Below, in pieces: positions 1 through 9,197 of a stretch of DNA of 64,000 nt. A program made the translations under genes and the position numbers. The stretch is from assembly GCA_900472175.1 (NCBI GenBank), contig UCHD01000033.1:1-64000 (forward strand). Direction: 5' to 3'. Under the pieces are notes generated by a model. The model searched no databases and had not been told where the DNA came from. It worked only from the letters and a program-made list of their open reading frames with translations. Every line of letters starts with the position of its first letter. Position 1 is the stretch's first letter. The DNA comes from Hyphomicrobiales bacterium (GTDB taxonomy: Bacteria; Pseudomonadota; Alphaproteobacteria; Rhizobiales; Rhizobiaceae).

Positions 1-222
1 TGATGATGACACAGGTTTTGGAGGCGGGGATTTGCGGGGATGAAAAATACGCGCGGTTCGGTGGCGTGACTTCGGCCGCACATGCTGTCGGGCTGGAAAC
101 ATCAAGCATTTCAGCGATATGAATTTCCACTACACCCGTTTTCCAGTGCGCAGTCCGTCTTGATGGGCTGCCGCATATCCCCGTCAAGATCTGCTTCCAA
201 CCTGTTGCGGAGGGCGTCGGCC

Positions 223-1413
223 TTACGGCGCCCTTGCTACCGGTGGCTTCAATCGCAGGCCAAGCACCAAAAGCATGCCGATCGCGTAGACGGCAACGAC
301 CGATAGCCAGATCGCGCCGGGCCAGTGTTGGCGGAAGACGAAGTAGACACTTGAGAAGGCCAACGGCGCGATGATCGTGGCGAGGCTGACAACGGACGCC
401 AGCACACCCTGGAACTGACCCTGGCTGCGCTCGTCAACCTGCCGGGTGGCAAGAGATTGCAGTGCTGGAACGCCAATGCCACCCAGCGCAAAGACCGGCA
501 TGATCGCGAAGATCATCCAGCTTTGCGTGGCGAACGCCATGACGATGAGGGCAATGCAGGTGCCGGCGACCCCGGCCAGAATAGCTGTCCGCTCGCCGAG
601 GAGCTTGACGGCGGGGCCGGGAAGGAATGCCTGGGCAAGCGTCTGGCAGACACCGAAGGCGCCGAGCGAAAGACCGATCCAAAGACCGTTCCAATGAAAG
701 GCATCGTTGCCCCACAGCGCCCAGCAGGTGCCATAGGCCTCGCCGGTGGCGCTGAAGATGAAGAAGATGAAGACGATCGGCAGCACGCTTTTCATCGAGA
801 AGACCCAACGTAAGGGGCGCAGCGGATTGAGTGCGCCCAGATCCAGTTTTTGGCGTGTTGGTGTGCGGGACTCCGGCAGGACGAAGTAGGCCAGAAGCAG
901 ATTGCAGCCATTGAGCAGCGCCGCCGCGATGAACGGCAGCCGCAGCCAATGATCGCCAAGGACGCCACCGAGGACGGGGCCAATGATGAAGCCGATGCCG
1001 AACATGGCGTTGAACAGGCCAAAGCGCCGGGCGCGTTGGTCCTCGGCAGAGATGTCGGTGATATAGGCCATCGCGACGGCGATGTTGGCGCTGGTAAGCC
1101 CGGCGATGGCGCGGCCGATGAAGAGCATCCAGAGGTTGGACGCGAAAGCCAGGAAGAGATAGTTGATGGCCGCACCGCCAAGCGAAATCAGCAGCACGGG
1201 CCGGCGGCCGATACGATCGCTGAGAGCACCGAGCACCGGGGCAAAGATAAACTGCATCACCGCATAAAGAGCGGTCATCGTGCCGATATAAGGCGCGACG
1301 TTCTGGCTATGGGTCACCTCCTGCAGCAGGGAGGGCAGAATGGGAAAGATGAGACCGATGCCGATGGCATCGAGGACAATGGCGGTAAAAATGACAAGCA
1401 GGGACCTGTTCAT
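223..1413 (-). CDS. MFS drug/tetracycline-type efflux transporter
   Basis: A 396-residue major facilitator protein, probably exporting tetracycline-like or other small compounds against protons across the inner membrane. The N-terminus (MNRSLLVIFTAIVLDAIGIG) and the loop 2-3 motif GALSDRIGRRPVLL are typical of the TetA/DHA1 group, and the chain shows about 12 hydrophobic segments. The frame stays open 48 codons further upstream, but those codons are not hydrophobic and the ATG at 1413 gives the family N-terminus, so I chose it. There is no divergent tetR gene, unlike classical tet loci; two palindromes lie upstream. Substrate is not readable from sequence. Confidence 0.85.
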   Translation of the reverse strand: MNRSLLVIFTAIVLDAIGIGLIFPILPSLLQEVTHSQNVAPYIGTMTALYAVMQFIFAPVLGALSDRIGRRPVLLISLGGAAINYLFLAFASNLWMLFIGRAIAGLTSANIAVAMAYITDISAEDQRARRFGLFNAMFGIGFIIGPVLGGVLGDHWLRLPFIAAALLNGCNLLLAYFVLPESRTPTRQKLDLGALNPLRPLRWVFSMKSVLPIVFIFFIFSATGEAYGTCWALWGNDAFHWNGLWIGLSLGAFGVCQTLAQAFLPGPAVKLLGERTAILAGVAGTCIALIVMAFATQSWMIFAIMPVFALGGIGVPALQSLATRQVDERSQGQFQGVLASVVSLATIIAPLAFSSVYFVFRQHWPGAIWLSVVAVYAIGMLLVLGLRLKPPVARAP

Positions 1414-1558
1414 GGCGCAATCCGATCGACGCAGGCATGCGGACGCGAGCAGCGCCGATGCGTGCGATAGGGCCTGACGGAAATCAGGCGTGTGGTTTAT
1501 GGGAAACGCTGGCCGATCCATGCCAAAAATGCGCAGGGATGGCGTGTGCTTGACCACC

Positions 1559-1576
1559 TGGACGACAATTCGTCCA
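1559..1576. promoter_or_regulatory. Candidate operator palindrome upstream of the MFS exporter
   Basis: Seven-base inverted repeat TGGACGA/TCGTCCA with a four-base centre, about 150 bases upstream of the MFS start. Size and symmetry resemble a TetR-family operator, but no such repressor gene is adjacent, so this is only a candidate. Confidence 0.3.
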
Positions 1577-1752
1577 CCTGTTTACTCCGCTACTGAGCGG
1601 ATCAAGGGAAGCGGCCGCTTTTCGCGACGGATGTTATTTACATCGGGCGGGGCAAAGGGACAAGTCCTCTCAGCTGACTCAGTCAGCCAGCATAGAAACA
1701 GTGGCCGAAAATACAGAATGCGGGCAGGCCGTGAAATGCCTGATTGTCGCCT

Positions 1753-1771
1753 TTCGGCCCAAACCGGTCAT
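1753..1771 (+). repeat. 19-base direct repeat, upstream copy
   Basis: The 19 bases TTCGGCCCAAACCGGTCAT occur here and identically at 2043-2061, the two copies bracketing the 59-residue membrane peptide gene. The downstream copy is part of a three-unit tandem repeat. Function unknown. Confidence 0.7.
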
Positions 1772-1805
1772 TGAACCTGACATCTGCGAAGGTTAGATTT
1801 GAGCA

Positions 1806-1985
1806 ATGGGAAAACTGCACCAAGCAATCACGCTCATTCTGAGCGCAATCGGACTGATCCTCGGTGGCTGGCTTGGCTATGAACTCGCAGGCCCGATTGG
1901 GGTATTGGTATTCACACCGCTTGGCGCTCTGGCTGGATTGGTTTTGAGCATTCTCAACTGGCGACTACTTTATTTTCTAAGGTGA
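1806..1985 (+). CDS. Small hydrophobic membrane peptide, 59 residues
   Basis: Starts MGKLHQAITLILSAIGLILG and ends NWRLLYFLR. It has two hydrophobic stretches (about residues 7-28 and 30-50) with a glycine-rich turn between, so it would form a two-helix hairpin in the inner membrane. A purine-rich GAAGG lies about 15 bases upstream of the ATG, a weak ribosome site. Its TGA stop is also the first three bases of a tandem repeat. I do not recognise a family. It is shorter than usual gene-calling limits; the regular hydrophobic pattern and clean start and stop make it a plausible real gene. Confidence 0.5.
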   Translation: MGKLHQAITLILSAIGLILGGWLGYELAGPIGVLVFTPLGALAGLVLSILNWRLLYFLR

Positions 1986-2060
1986 CCGCCTTTGGCGCGT
2001 CCGTGACATGACCGCCTTCGGCGCATCTGCATCATGACGGCGTTCGGCCCAAACCGGTCA
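1983..2060 (+). repeat. Three imperfect 26-base tandem repeats
   Basis: Units begin at 1983, 2009 and 2035, each starting TGAC(C/G)G(C/C)(C/G)TT and each exactly 26 bases long. The third unit carries the 19-base sequence also found at 1753-1771. The array starts at the stop codon of the small membrane peptide. Looks like an intergenic repeat family, function unknown. Confidence 0.7.
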
Positions 2061-2183
2061 TAAGCTGCCGAATTCGGGGGGCAGCTTTACGCCTTCATTT
2101 CGGATGTTCAAGGTTCATGATTGAAAGCGGAAATTCGCTGCAGCGGAACTAAAGGACAGCTTTGCACTGAACTTGAAGATCTT

Positions 2184-3083
2184 TTATTCGCTGATGAGAT
2201 TTTCAGCGGTCCGCCTCCAATAGGGATCTCGAACGAACTCTTTGGCAAGAAATCCCATCAGTAGCGATATTCTGTGTACGCCCCGAAGGTCTGGATGGGT
2301 GAGCACCCAGAGCGAGTTCGCGGGTGCCGTGTGATAGGTGAAACACCGCTTCAGGTCTGAACGGCGCAAATCGTCCGGCAAGAGCGCAACACCGCAGCCC
2401 TCCGCTGCCAGACGCGCCATGGCGGTGAGATCATCGCAGGCGATTGCCGTGACAGGCTGCTTTTCATTCAACACGTCACGAAAAGCCGGATGACGCAGCA
2501 ATTGTCCTACCGGTGTGGCCAATTCATGTTGTGAAAGATCGGATGGGCCGTCCAGCCGCGCAGCGGTCTCGAGGTAGGAGGGGGCCGCGTAGACAGCCCA
2601 ATCGATATTGAGAACACGTCGCCCCCAAAGATGGTCAGGCGGATTATGGGCGACTCGCAAGGCGACGTCCGCGCCCCGGTCGGACATGTTCATTTCCTGG
2701 TTCGAAACCAGAAGTTCCACCCGAACGTTGGGATGCGCCTCGCTGAAATTCATCAGATAACGCGGCAACACGGTGTCGGCAAAACTGCGCGGCGCGGTAA
2801 GGCGCACAATGCCCTCGGCATTTCCGTCCCTGCCGCTTACACGCCGGTCGATCGCCTCGAAAGAGCGGGCGATACCAAGACCTATCTCGCGCATTTCATT
2901 GCCCGCGTCCGTCAACACAAACCGGCCTTTGACACGATCAAACAAACGCGTGCCCGTCTGTTCTTCAAGCAGGGCAATGTGCCGGAAGACCGTCGCATGG
3001 CTCAGTCCGGTAAGCTTGGCGGCACGAACCTGAGAGCCCGTTTCGCAAACCGCGAGAAACACTTTGACGAGGTTCCAGTCCAA
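2184..3083 (-). CDS. LysR family transcriptional regulator
   Basis: A 299-residue LysR-type regulator, the usual length. The N-terminal winged helix-turn-helix is at about residues 1-60 (VFLAVCETGSQVRAAKLTGL, then SHATVFRHIALLEEQTG), followed by a substrate-binding domain to residue about 295. The GTRLFDR motif at the end of the HTH is typical. It is divergent from the VOC/GST gene pair, 117 bases away, and so is the likely regulator of that pair. A TGAGATCTCA palindrome sits between the two genes. The inducer is unknown. Confidence 0.92.
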   Translation of the reverse strand: MDWNLVKVFLAVCETGSQVRAAKLTGLSHATVFRHIALLEEQTGTRLFDRVKGRFVLTDAGNEMREIGLGIARSFEAIDRRVSGRDGNAEGIVRLTAPRSFADTVLPRYLMNFSEAHPNVRVELLVSNQEMNMSDRGADVALRVAHNPPDHLWGRRVLNIDWAVYAAPSYLETAARLDGPSDLSQHELATPVGQLLRHPAFRDVLNEKQPVTAIACDDLTAMARLAAEGCGVALLPDDLRRSDLKRCFTYHTAPANSLWVLTHPDLRGVHRISLLMGFLAKEFVRDPYWRRTAENLISE

Positions 3084-3115
3084 ATTCTGGCCAACTCAAT
3101 TTCAAATTTGCAATA

Positions 3116-3125
3116 TGAGATCTCA
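3116..3125. promoter_or_regulatory. Candidate LysR operator
   Basis: Perfect ten-base palindrome TGAGATCTCA within an AT-rich divergent promoter region, flanked by A/T tracts. LysR regulators bind dyads with a T-N11-A core; the extended dyad here contains such a spacing. Position between the divergent genes is the main support. Confidence 0.4.
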
Positions 3126-3200
3126 AAAATGCATATATCCATCTTTTCTGCAACTAAATATCCTCGGCTCATATCGACAACGGCAATGAAGGACATGGAT

Positions 3201-3572
3201 ATGATTGGATACACTTCGCTTGGCACGGCCAACCTTTCCCGCGCGGAAAGCTTCTATGACGCCTTGTTGGCGGAGCTCGGCGCCAAACAGGTGATGCGCA
3301 TGGATGATTTCATCGTCTGGGCAGTCGAAAATGGCGGCGCTGCCTTCTCAATTCACATCCCTGAAAACGGAAAAGAATACTCGGTCGGCAACGGCGTAAT
3401 GATTGCGCTCGCGGCATCCGGCCAGACACAGGTTAACCTGGTGCATGAGAAGGCTTTGAAATTGGGAGGCGTCGATGAAGGCAAGCCCGGATTTCGGGCC
3501 GAGGGCTTTTACGCCGCCTATTTCCGCGATCTGGACGGCAACAAACTTAATGTCCACTGCATGGTCAGTTGA
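3201..3572 (+). CDS. VOC (glyoxalase/bleomycin resistance-like) family protein
   Basis: A 123-residue single-domain vicinal oxygen chelate protein. It opens MIGYTSLGTANLSRAESFYD, the standard first strand and helix of VOC proteins, and closes YFRDLDGNKLNVHC, the typical last metal-side strand. ATGs at 3186 and 3195 are also in frame, but GAAGGA at 3188-3193 is spaced seven bases from the ATG at 3201, and that start matches the family. It is followed after three bases by the GST-like gene, so both are probably one transcript controlled by the divergent LysR. Enzymatic substrate cannot be inferred. Confidence 0.8.
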   Translation: MIGYTSLGTANLSRAESFYDALLAELGAKQVMRMDDFIVWAVENGGAAFSIHIPENGKEYSVGNGVMIALAASGQTQVNLVHEKALKLGGVDEGKPGFRAEGFYAAYFRDLDGNKLNVHCMVS

Positions 3573-3575
3573 GCC

Positions 3576-4262
3576 ATGCCGTTGGAACCCTACAAGATCG
3601 TTGGGCACAGATTGTGCCCTTATGTGCAAAGGGTCGTTATCGTCATGATCGAAACAGGCATTGACTTTGAACGGATCGATATCGACCTCGACAATAAACC
3701 CGCGTGGCTCGGCGATGTATCGCCGGGTCGTCAGGTGCCGGTATTTTGGGCTGGGCGCGACGAATGGCTATTCGAATCCAGTGTTATTGCCCGTTATCTG
3801 GATCAGGTGACAGAGGGAGGTCTGATGCCCAGCGATCCTTGGGCGCGCGCTTGTCATGAAGCCTGGATGGCCTATGCGGACGGCATGCTGAATATCGTCG
3901 CCCGCATTATCTATCGCGATGTCGACGCATCCGCTTTAGCAATCTCGTTGCGAGAGCTTGAGGAGCGACTGCGGATTGTCGATGACCGTTTTCAGCCGCA
4001 AAGATATTTCGCGGGTGATGCTTTCGGCCTTGTCGACGCAGTGTTTGCAACACTTTTCCGGTATTTTTCTGTTTTCGATAGAGTGTCGGAAACGAAACTG
4101 AATGACTCGCTTCCACAAAAACTCACAGAATGGTGGGCTCTTGTAGGCAGTCATAAATCGGTGAAAGACGCGGTACCGCCAACCTATGAGGCTGAACTTA
4201 TACAGTTCATCGCCCGAAAGGAAAGCCATGCCGCTCGGGTGCTAGCCACGGCAAGTGGATAG
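3576..4262 (+). CDS. Glutathione S-transferase family protein
   Basis: 228 residues with an N-terminal thioredoxin-like domain (about 5-82) and an all-helical C-terminal domain. The motif CPYVQR at residues 14-19 gives a cysteine at the active-site position, as in Omega/Beta-like and stringent starvation-like GSTs. The conserved turn before strand 3 is RQVPVF, and ESSVIARYLD matches the glutathione gamma-glutamyl site. It probably works in thiol transfer or detoxification in the cytosol. Co-transcribed with the VOC gene immediately upstream. Confidence 0.85.
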   Translation: MPLEPYKIVGHRLCPYVQRVVIVMIETGIDFERIDIDLDNKPAWLGDVSPGRQVPVFWAGRDEWLFESSVIARYLDQVTEGGLMPSDPWARACHEAWMAYADGMLNIVARIIYRDVDASALAISLRELEERLRIVDDRFQPQRYFAGDAFGLVDAVFATLFRYFSVFDRVSETKLNDSLPQKLTEWWALVGSHKSVKDAVPPTYEAELIQFIARKESHAARVLATASG

Positions 4263-4584
4263 AACTGTTGCTGCAACGACCCAACATCCCGGATCACGCA
4301 ACCACAGTATATTTCTTGAAGACGTGCAACTGACACTCGTAGTGCTCAAGCGCATGTGGATGAGCGTTCATTTCCAGCTGTTCAGCATGCAAGTGATGGG
4401 GCCGTCAGTAACAAGTCGATATGTAATTGATCGGCAGTGTTTGTTTGTTCGCAGCCCTAGAAGCAAACATTCCGCCGACGGCCCCATTCCAGCCTCCAAC
4501 CTCGAAGCGGTTCATGTCTCCTATTGGCGCAAAGCGGTCCAATCGCGGCGTCCATCGCACAAACACGGACAGTCCGCGTTGAAC
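4263..4584. other. Intergenic stretch without a recognisable gene
   Basis: Roughly 320 bases between the convergent GST and pheT genes. An open frame crosses it on the plus strand but its translation has no family character and runs through the pheT terminator hairpin. Nothing else seen. Confidence 0.5.
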
Positions 4585-4615
4585 CACCGAGAGGGGCAAA
4601 TCGCCCCTCTCGGTG
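4585..4615 (-). terminator. Strong hairpin downstream of pheT
   Basis: Perfect 13-base-pair stem CACCGAGAGGGGC / GCCCCTCTCGGTG with a five-base loop, nine bases beyond the pheT stop. There is no long T run on the minus strand, so it could be a terminator needing help or an mRNA 3-prime stabiliser. Confidence 0.6.
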
Positions 4616-4624
4616 CTAACGCTT

Positions 4625-7051
4625 TTACGCCCGCAGGACGCCACCGGTGTTTTTCGTCACATTGGCGATGATCTTGCCCGTCAAAACTTCGAAATCCTCG
4701 TCGGTCAGCGTGCGCTCTGCCGGCTGGATGACGACTTCGATGGCGACGGATTTCTTGCCTTCGCCGACGGATGCGCCCTCAAAGATGTCGAAGACGTTGA
4801 CGCCGGTGACCAGTTTGCGGTCGGCGCTCGATGCGGCTTTCAGGATCGCGCCGGCTTCGACGGATTTGTCGACGACGAAGGCGAAGTCGCGCTTGACGGC
4901 CTGGAAGGGGGACAGCTCCAGCGCGGCCTTGGTGCGGGTGGCCTTCTTCTTCGGCTCGGGCATGGCATCGACATAGACTTCGAAACCGGCGAGCGCGCCG
5001 GAAACGTCAAGCGCTTCCAGAACCTTCGGATGGAACTCGCCGAAATGGCCGAGAACGATCTTCGGGCCGAGCTTGATCGTGCCGGAGCGGCCGGGGTGAT
5101 ACCAGGACGGGCCGCCGGCTTCGAACTGGACATTGCCCATCGGCACGCCGCAGGCTTCGAGAACGGCGATGGCATCGGCCTTGGCATCGAAGACGTCGAC
5201 CGGCTTGCCGCCGCCCTTGGCGGCATTCGACCAGGACCGGCCGGCACCGGCAAGCGAGGCGGTGCCGCGGCGAATACCGCCGGCAACGCGGCGCTGCCCG
5301 GCCGGAGTATCGTTTTCATAGGTGCCGGACACTTCGAAGATCGCCACGTCGCCAAAGCCCTTGTCGGCATTGCGCTGGGCGGCGGTCAACAGACCGGGCA
5401 GCAGCGACGGCCGCATGTCGGACATATCCGCGGCGATCGGGTTTGCCAGCGACAGGCTTTCCGCGCCGCCGCCGAACAGGGTGGCCTGTGCCTTCGAGAT
5501 GAACGACCAGGTGACGGCCTCGAGCATGCCGCGGGAGGCAAGCGCCCGCTTGGCAAGCCGGGTGCGAATTTGCAGGGTCGTCAGGATCTTGCCGTTGACG
5601 GCGCCGATGCTTTCGATCGGCTGCGGCTTGATGTTGTCGACGCCATGGATGCGCATGACCTCTTCAACGAGATCGGCCTTGCCATCGACATCCGGACGCC
5701 AGGAGGGGACGGAAACCGAGACGCGCTCACCGGAGCCTTCAACGCCGAAGCCGAGGCCCGTGAGGATCGAGATGCTCTCTTCCGCGCTGACCTCAAGACC
5801 CGTCAGGCGCTTCACCTCGGAGACCGGAAAATCGACGATCTTGGCCGTGTAGCCGGCATAACCGACCACATCGGTCTTGGCCGCCGTGCCGCCGCAGATG
5901 TCGAGAACCAGCTGGGTGGCGCGCTCAAGGCCTGGAACCATATATTCCGGGTCCACACCGCGCTCGAAACGGTAGCGGGCATCGGTGATGATGCCCAGCG
6001 AACGGCCGCTCTTAGCAATGTTCATCGGGTCCCAAAGTGCGGATTCGATCAGCACGTCGATGGTGTTTTCATCGCAGCCGGAATGCTCGCCGCCCATGAT
6101 GCCGCCGATCGACTCGATGCCATCGTCATCAGCGATGACAACGTTAGCCGGCGAAAGAGTGTATTCGCGCGTATCGAGCGCCAGAACCTTGTCGCCTTCA
6201 TTGGCGCGCCGGACAGTCAGGTTACCCTTGACCTTAGCGGCGTCAAAGACGTGCAGCGGCCGGCCCTGGTCGAAGGTCATGTAGTTGGTGACGTCGACCA
6301 GCGCGTTGATCGGGCGAAGGCCGATGGCGAGCAGGCGTTGCTGCATCCATTTCGGGCTCGGGCCGTTCTTGACGCCGCGCACGAGGCGAAGCGCAAAACC
6401 CGGGCAGAGATGGCTGTCTGCACCAAGATCGAGCTTGACCTTGGTGGTGGTCTCGCCTTCGGTCTTGAAGGTGGGCTGCGCCGCTGCCTTCAGCGTGCCG
6501 AGCCCGGAGGCGGCGAGATCGCGGGCAATACCGTAGATCGACGTGCAGTCGGGACGGTTCGGCGTCAGGTTGATCTCGATGATCGGATCATCAAGCCCGG
6601 CATAGGCGGCAAAGCTGGTGCCGACCGGCGCATCTTGCGGCAAGTCGATGATGCCGTCATGGCTGTCCGACATCTGCAGCTCTTTTTCCGAGCACATCAT
6701 GCCATGGCTTTCGACGCCGCGGATCGTGCCGACGGCGAGCGTCACATCGATGCCGGGGACGTAAGCGCCGGGCGCGGCAAAGGCGCCGATAAGGCCCGCA
6801 CGCGCATTCGGCGCGCCGCAGACGACCTGGACCGGGGCGCCGGCGCCGGTATCGACCATCAGGACCCTCAGCTTGTCGGCCTGCGGATGCTTTTCGGCCG
6901 AGACGACCTTGGCAATGACGAAGGGCTTGAACGCGGCCTTGTCATCGACATCCTCGACCTCGAGCCCGATCGAGGTCAGGCGCTCGCAGATCTGTTCAAG
7001 GGTGGCATCCGTTTCCAGATGGTCTTTCAGCCAGGAGAGTGTGAATTTCAT
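4625..7051 (-). CDS. pheT: Phenylalanine--tRNA ligase beta subunit
   Basis: 808 residues, the normal bacterial length. With PheS it forms the (alpha-beta)2 enzyme that charges tRNA-Phe. Order seen: N-terminal segment [18 protein letters not shown] tRNA-binding domain around 40-150 ([20 protein letters not shown]), B3/B4 editing region around 200-400 ([34 protein letters not shown]), B5 domain, and a C-terminal ferredoxin-fold anticodon-binding domain with [13 protein letters not shown] near residue 720 and the final NVTKNTGG. It follows pheS by 78 bases on the same strand and is the last gene of the translation block. Confidence 0.98.
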   Translation of the reverse strand: MKFTLSWLKDHLETDATLEQICERLTSIGLEVEDVDDKAAFKPFVIAKVVSAEKHPQADKLRVLMVDTGAGAPVQVVCGAPNARAGLIGAFAAPGAYVPGIDVTLAVGTIRGVESHGMMCSEKELQMSDSHDGIIDLPQDAPVGTSFAAYAGLDDPIIEINLTPNRPDCTSIYGIARDLAASGLGTLKAAAQPTFKTEGETTTKVKLDLGADSHLCPGFALRLVRGVKNGPSPKWMQQRLLAIGLRPINALVDVTNYMTFDQGRPLHVFDAAKVKGNLTVRRANEGDKVLALDTREYTLSPANVVIADDDGIESIGGIMGGEHSGCDENTIDVLIESALWDPMNIAKSGRSLGIITDARYRFERGVDPEYMVPGLERATQLVLDICGGTAAKTDVVGYAGYTAKIVDFPVSEVKRLTGLEVSAEESISILTGLGFGVEGSGERVSVSVPSWRPDVDGKADLVEEVMRIHGVDNIKPQPIESIGAVNGKILTTLQIRTRLAKRALASRGMLEAVTWSFISKAQATLFGGGAESLSLANPIAADMSDMRPSLLPGLLTAAQRNADKGFGDVAIFEVSGTYENDTPAGQRRVAGGIRRGTASLAGAGRSWSNAAKGGGKPVDVFDAKADAIAVLEACGVPMGNVQFEAGGPSWYHPGRSGTIKLGPKIVLGHFGEFHPKVLEALDVSGALAGFEVYVDAMPEPKKKATRTKAALELSPFQAVKRDFAFVVDKSVEAGAILKAASSADRKLVTGVNVFDIFEGASVGEGKKSVAIEVVIQPAERTLTDEDFEVLTGKIIANVTKNTGGVLRA

Positions 7052-7129
7052 GATTTCACTCGTGTCCTAATGTCTTGCCGGTGCTTCCTCGTTTCGGAAG
7101 TGCTGGCGGAAATTGTTCAATCGACGATC

Positions 7130-8215
7130 TTACGCGCTCAAACCGCCAAACAGTGTCGGCATGTCGAGCGGGCGAAAACCGTAATGGCTCATCCAGCGGA
7201 CGTCGGCATCGAAGAAGTTTCTGAGGTCCGGCATGCCGTATTTCAGCATGGCGATGCGGTCGAGGCCCATGCCCCAGGCAAAGCCCTGGTAGACGTCGGG
7301 ATCAAGCCCGCCGGCGCGCAGAACGTTCGGGTGCACCATGCCGCAGCCGAGGATTTCCATCCAGTCGGTGCCTTCGCCGAACTTGACGATCGGGCCGGAG
7401 GAACGGTCGCACTGGATATCGACCTCGAAGGACGGCTCGGTGAACGGGAAGAAGGACGGACGGAAGCGCATCGTCACGTCATCGACCTCGAAGAAGGTCT
7501 TGCAGAACTCTTCGAGAATCCAGCGCATGTTGGCGACGTTCGACTTGGTATCGACGACCAGGCCTTCGACCTGATGGAACATCGGCGAATGGGTGGCGTC
7601 CGAATCCTGCCGGTAGGTCTTGCCTGGGATGATGATGCGGATCGGCGGCTTCTGCGCTTCCATCGTACGGATCTGCACCGGCGACGTATGTGTGCGCAGA
7701 ACCTTGCGCTCGCCCTTCTCGTCCGGATTGAAGAAGAACGTGTCGTGCATTTCTCGGGCCGGGTGGCCTTCGGGGAAGTTCAGCGCGGTGAAGTTATAAT
7801 AGTCGGTCTCGATATCCGGACCTTCGGCAATCGAGAAGCCCATATCGGCGAAGATCGCGGTGATCTCGTCGATGATCTGGCTGATCGGATGGATGCGGCC
7901 GCGCTCGGCGGGCGAGGAGCGCACCGGCAGCGAGATATCGACGGTTTCGCGCGCCAGCCGTTCGGCGATCGCTGCGTCCTTGAGGGCCGATTTGCGGGTG
8001 GCGATCGCTTCGAAGACGTCGGTCTTCAGCGCGTTGATGGCGGCGCCGCGGGTCTGGCGCTCTTCCGGCGTCATGGTGCCGAGCGTCTTCAGGAGCTCGG
8101 AGATCGAGCCTTTCTTGCCGAGTGCGTTGACACGCACGGCTTCGATCGCGGCTTCGTCACCGGCAGCGGTTACTTCGGCCAGCAGATTGTCTTTCAGGGT
8201 TTCCAGATCGGACAT
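7130..8215 (-). CDS. pheS: Phenylalanine--tRNA ligase alpha subunit
   Basis: 361 residues. It carries the class II catalytic core: motif 2 at [10 protein letters not shown], motif 3 at [16 protein letters not shown], and the upstream helical arm ([29 protein letters not shown]) that contacts t[15 protein letters not shown] and [10 protein letters not shown] are family signatures. It pairs with the beta subunit encoded next. A hairpin followed by a T-rich tract lies 38 bases upstream of the start, so read-through from rplT may be limited or attenuated there. Confidence 0.98.
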   Translation of the reverse strand: MSDLETLKDNLLAEVTAAGDEAAIEAVRVNALGKKGSISELLKTLGTMTPEERQTRGAAINALKTDVFEAIATRKSALKDAAIAERLARETVDISLPVRSSPAERGRIHPISQIIDEITAIFADMGFSIAEGPDIETDYYNFTALNFPEGHPAREMHDTFFFNPDEKGERKVLRTHTSPVQIRTMEAQKPPIRIIIPGKTYRQDSDATHSPMFHQVEGLVVDTKSNVANMRWILEEFCKTFFEVDDVTMRFRPSFFPFTEPSFEVDIQCDRSSGPIVKFGEGTDWMEILGCGMVHPNVLRAGGLDPDVYQGFAWGMGLDRIAMLKYGMPDLRNFFDADVRWMSHYGFRPLDMPTLFGGLSA

Positions 8216-8248
8216 CGTTCATTTCCCGGTTCATTGCCGTGATCGGTC

Positions 8249-8285
8249 AAAGAAAAACCCGCGCCAGCCGTGCCAGCGCGGGTTT
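8249..8285 (-). terminator. Rho-independent terminator or attenuator between rplT and pheS
   Basis: On the minus strand a ten-base-pair stem AAACCCGCGC / GCGCGGGTTT with an 11-base loop is followed by TTTTTCTTT. It comes 39 bases after the rplT stop and just before pheS. In enterobacteria pheST is attenuated by a leader peptide; I see no phenylalanine-rich leader here, so a plain terminator of rpmI-rplT is the simpler reading. Confidence 0.75.
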
Positions 8286-8323
8286 CCCAATTCGTATTCC
8301 AAAAGGCTTGGGAAGCGCTGGTC

Positions 8324-8728
8324 TTAACGAACCGCGCTTTCAAACTCGTTGGTGGTGCCTGCGTCCTTGAGGTATTCAAGCGCCTTCTTGGCGGCAGCGA
8401 CGAGCGCGCCGAATGCTGCCGGCTCATGGATAGCCATGTCGGAGAGAACCTTGCGGTCGACTTCAATGCCAGCCTTCGCCAGACCGTCGATGAAACGGCC
8501 GTATGTCAGGCCATGTTCGCGAACGGCAGCGTTGATGCGCTGGATCCAGAGGGCGCGGAAGTTGCGCTTGTTGACCTTGCGGTCGCGATAGGCAAAAGCC
8601 TTCGAGCGATCCACGGCAGCCTTGGCTGCGCGGATGGTGTTCTTGCGGCGGCCGTAGAAGCCCTTGGCTGCCTTGAGTGTCTTCTTGTGCTTGGCGTGAG
8701 CTGCTACGCCGCGTTTTACACGTGCCAT
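8324..8728 (-). CDS. rplT: 50S ribosomal protein L20
   Basis: 134 residues, basic, beginning [19 protein letters not shown] with the family motif [14 protein letters not shown] and later [20 protein letters not shown]20 binds 23S rRNA early in large-subunit assembly. A strong AAGGAG ribosome site is present eight bases before the ATG. It follows rpmI by 38 bases and must be co-transcribed with it. The chain is longer than the E. coli protein by about 15 residues at the C-terminus, as is usual in alphaproteobacteria. Confidence 0.98.
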   Translation of the reverse strand: MARVKRGVAAHAKHKKTLKAAKGFYGRRKNTIRAAKAAVDRSKAFAYRDRKVNKRNFRALWIQRINAAVREHGLTYGRFIDGLAKAGIEVDRKVLSDMAIHEPAAFGALVAAAKKALEYLKDAGTTNEFESAVR

Positions 8729-8766
8729 GTTATGATCTCCTTATAAATCCAAAAGTGCCAGACGTC

Positions 8767-8970
8767 TTAGAGACCGTTGGGCAGGTAGTTCTTGATGACC
8801 TTCTTGCCATCTGGCTCTGCCAGCACCATGGTGCCACGTGCATCGCGAATGAACTTGTTGGACCGCTTGATCATGCCATGGCGCTTGCCTGCGGCAGCTG
8901 CCATTACCTTGCCGGTTGCGGTGATCTTGAACCGCTTCTTGGCCGAGGATTTCGTCTTCATCTTGGGCAT
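8767..8970 (-). CDS. rpmI: 50S ribosomal protein L35
   Basis: 67 residues starting [20 protein letters not shown], the invariant L35 N-terminus, with the later motif [16 protein letters not shown]. First gene of the rpmI-rplT pair. It is separated from infC by 227 bases containing the infC terminator, so unlike in E. coli infC is probably transcribed separately. Confidence 0.98.
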   Translation of the reverse strand: MPKMKTKSSAKKRFKITATGKVMAAAAGKRHGMIKRSNKFIRDARGTMVLAEPDGKKVIKNYLPNGL

Positions 8971-9148
8971 TTTGCTACTCCATTCTTTTTGGTTTTAAGA
9001 CCAACTGACGAGGTTGATCTCCAGCGTAAAGAACGGCCACGGCATGCCCTGCCGGACCGTTCGGACGGGGGCTTGTAACCGAAGCGCCCGAAAAGTGCAA
9101 TGGGATTCCGGAAACAGCCCGATATTTCCCGATTGCGGTCACTACAAT

Positions 9149-9173
9149 GAAAAAGCCGCCAATCCGGCGGCTT
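9149..9173 (-). terminator. Rho-independent terminator of infC
   Basis: On the minus strand the stem AAGCCGCC / GGCGGCTT (eight pairs, five-base loop) is followed by a run of Ts. It lies about 25 bases beyond the infC stop and isolates infC from rpmI. Confidence 0.85.
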
Positions 9174-9197
9174 CATCAACGGTGGTTCGGGGCGGGA

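Larger units (their letters stand above)
1414..1805. other. Intergenic region upstream of the MFS gene, no convincing gene
   Basis: About 390 bases between the divergent MFS gene and the small membrane peptide. It contains two palindromes: TGGACGA-caat-TCGTCCA at 1559-1576 and a perfect odd palindrome GCTGACT-c-AGTCAGC at 1673-1687. Near its end (1753-1771) is one copy of a direct repeat that recurs at 2043-2061. I see no coding frame that I trust. Confidence 0.5.

Noticed and set aside
1983-2060. The 26-base tandem repeats as a CRISPR array.
   Set aside because: The units abut with no spacers between them and diverge strongly, unlike CRISPR repeats.
4255-4671. A 138-codon plus-strand frame between the GST gene and pheT.
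   Set aside because: It reads through the pheT terminator hairpin and into the pheT 3-prime end, and no family is recognisable.
4613-8242. A 1209-codon open frame on the plus strand opposite pheT and pheS.
   Set aside because: It lies antisense to the two well-recognised subunits, its translation has no family character, and high GC third positions in the real genes readily open the antisense frame.
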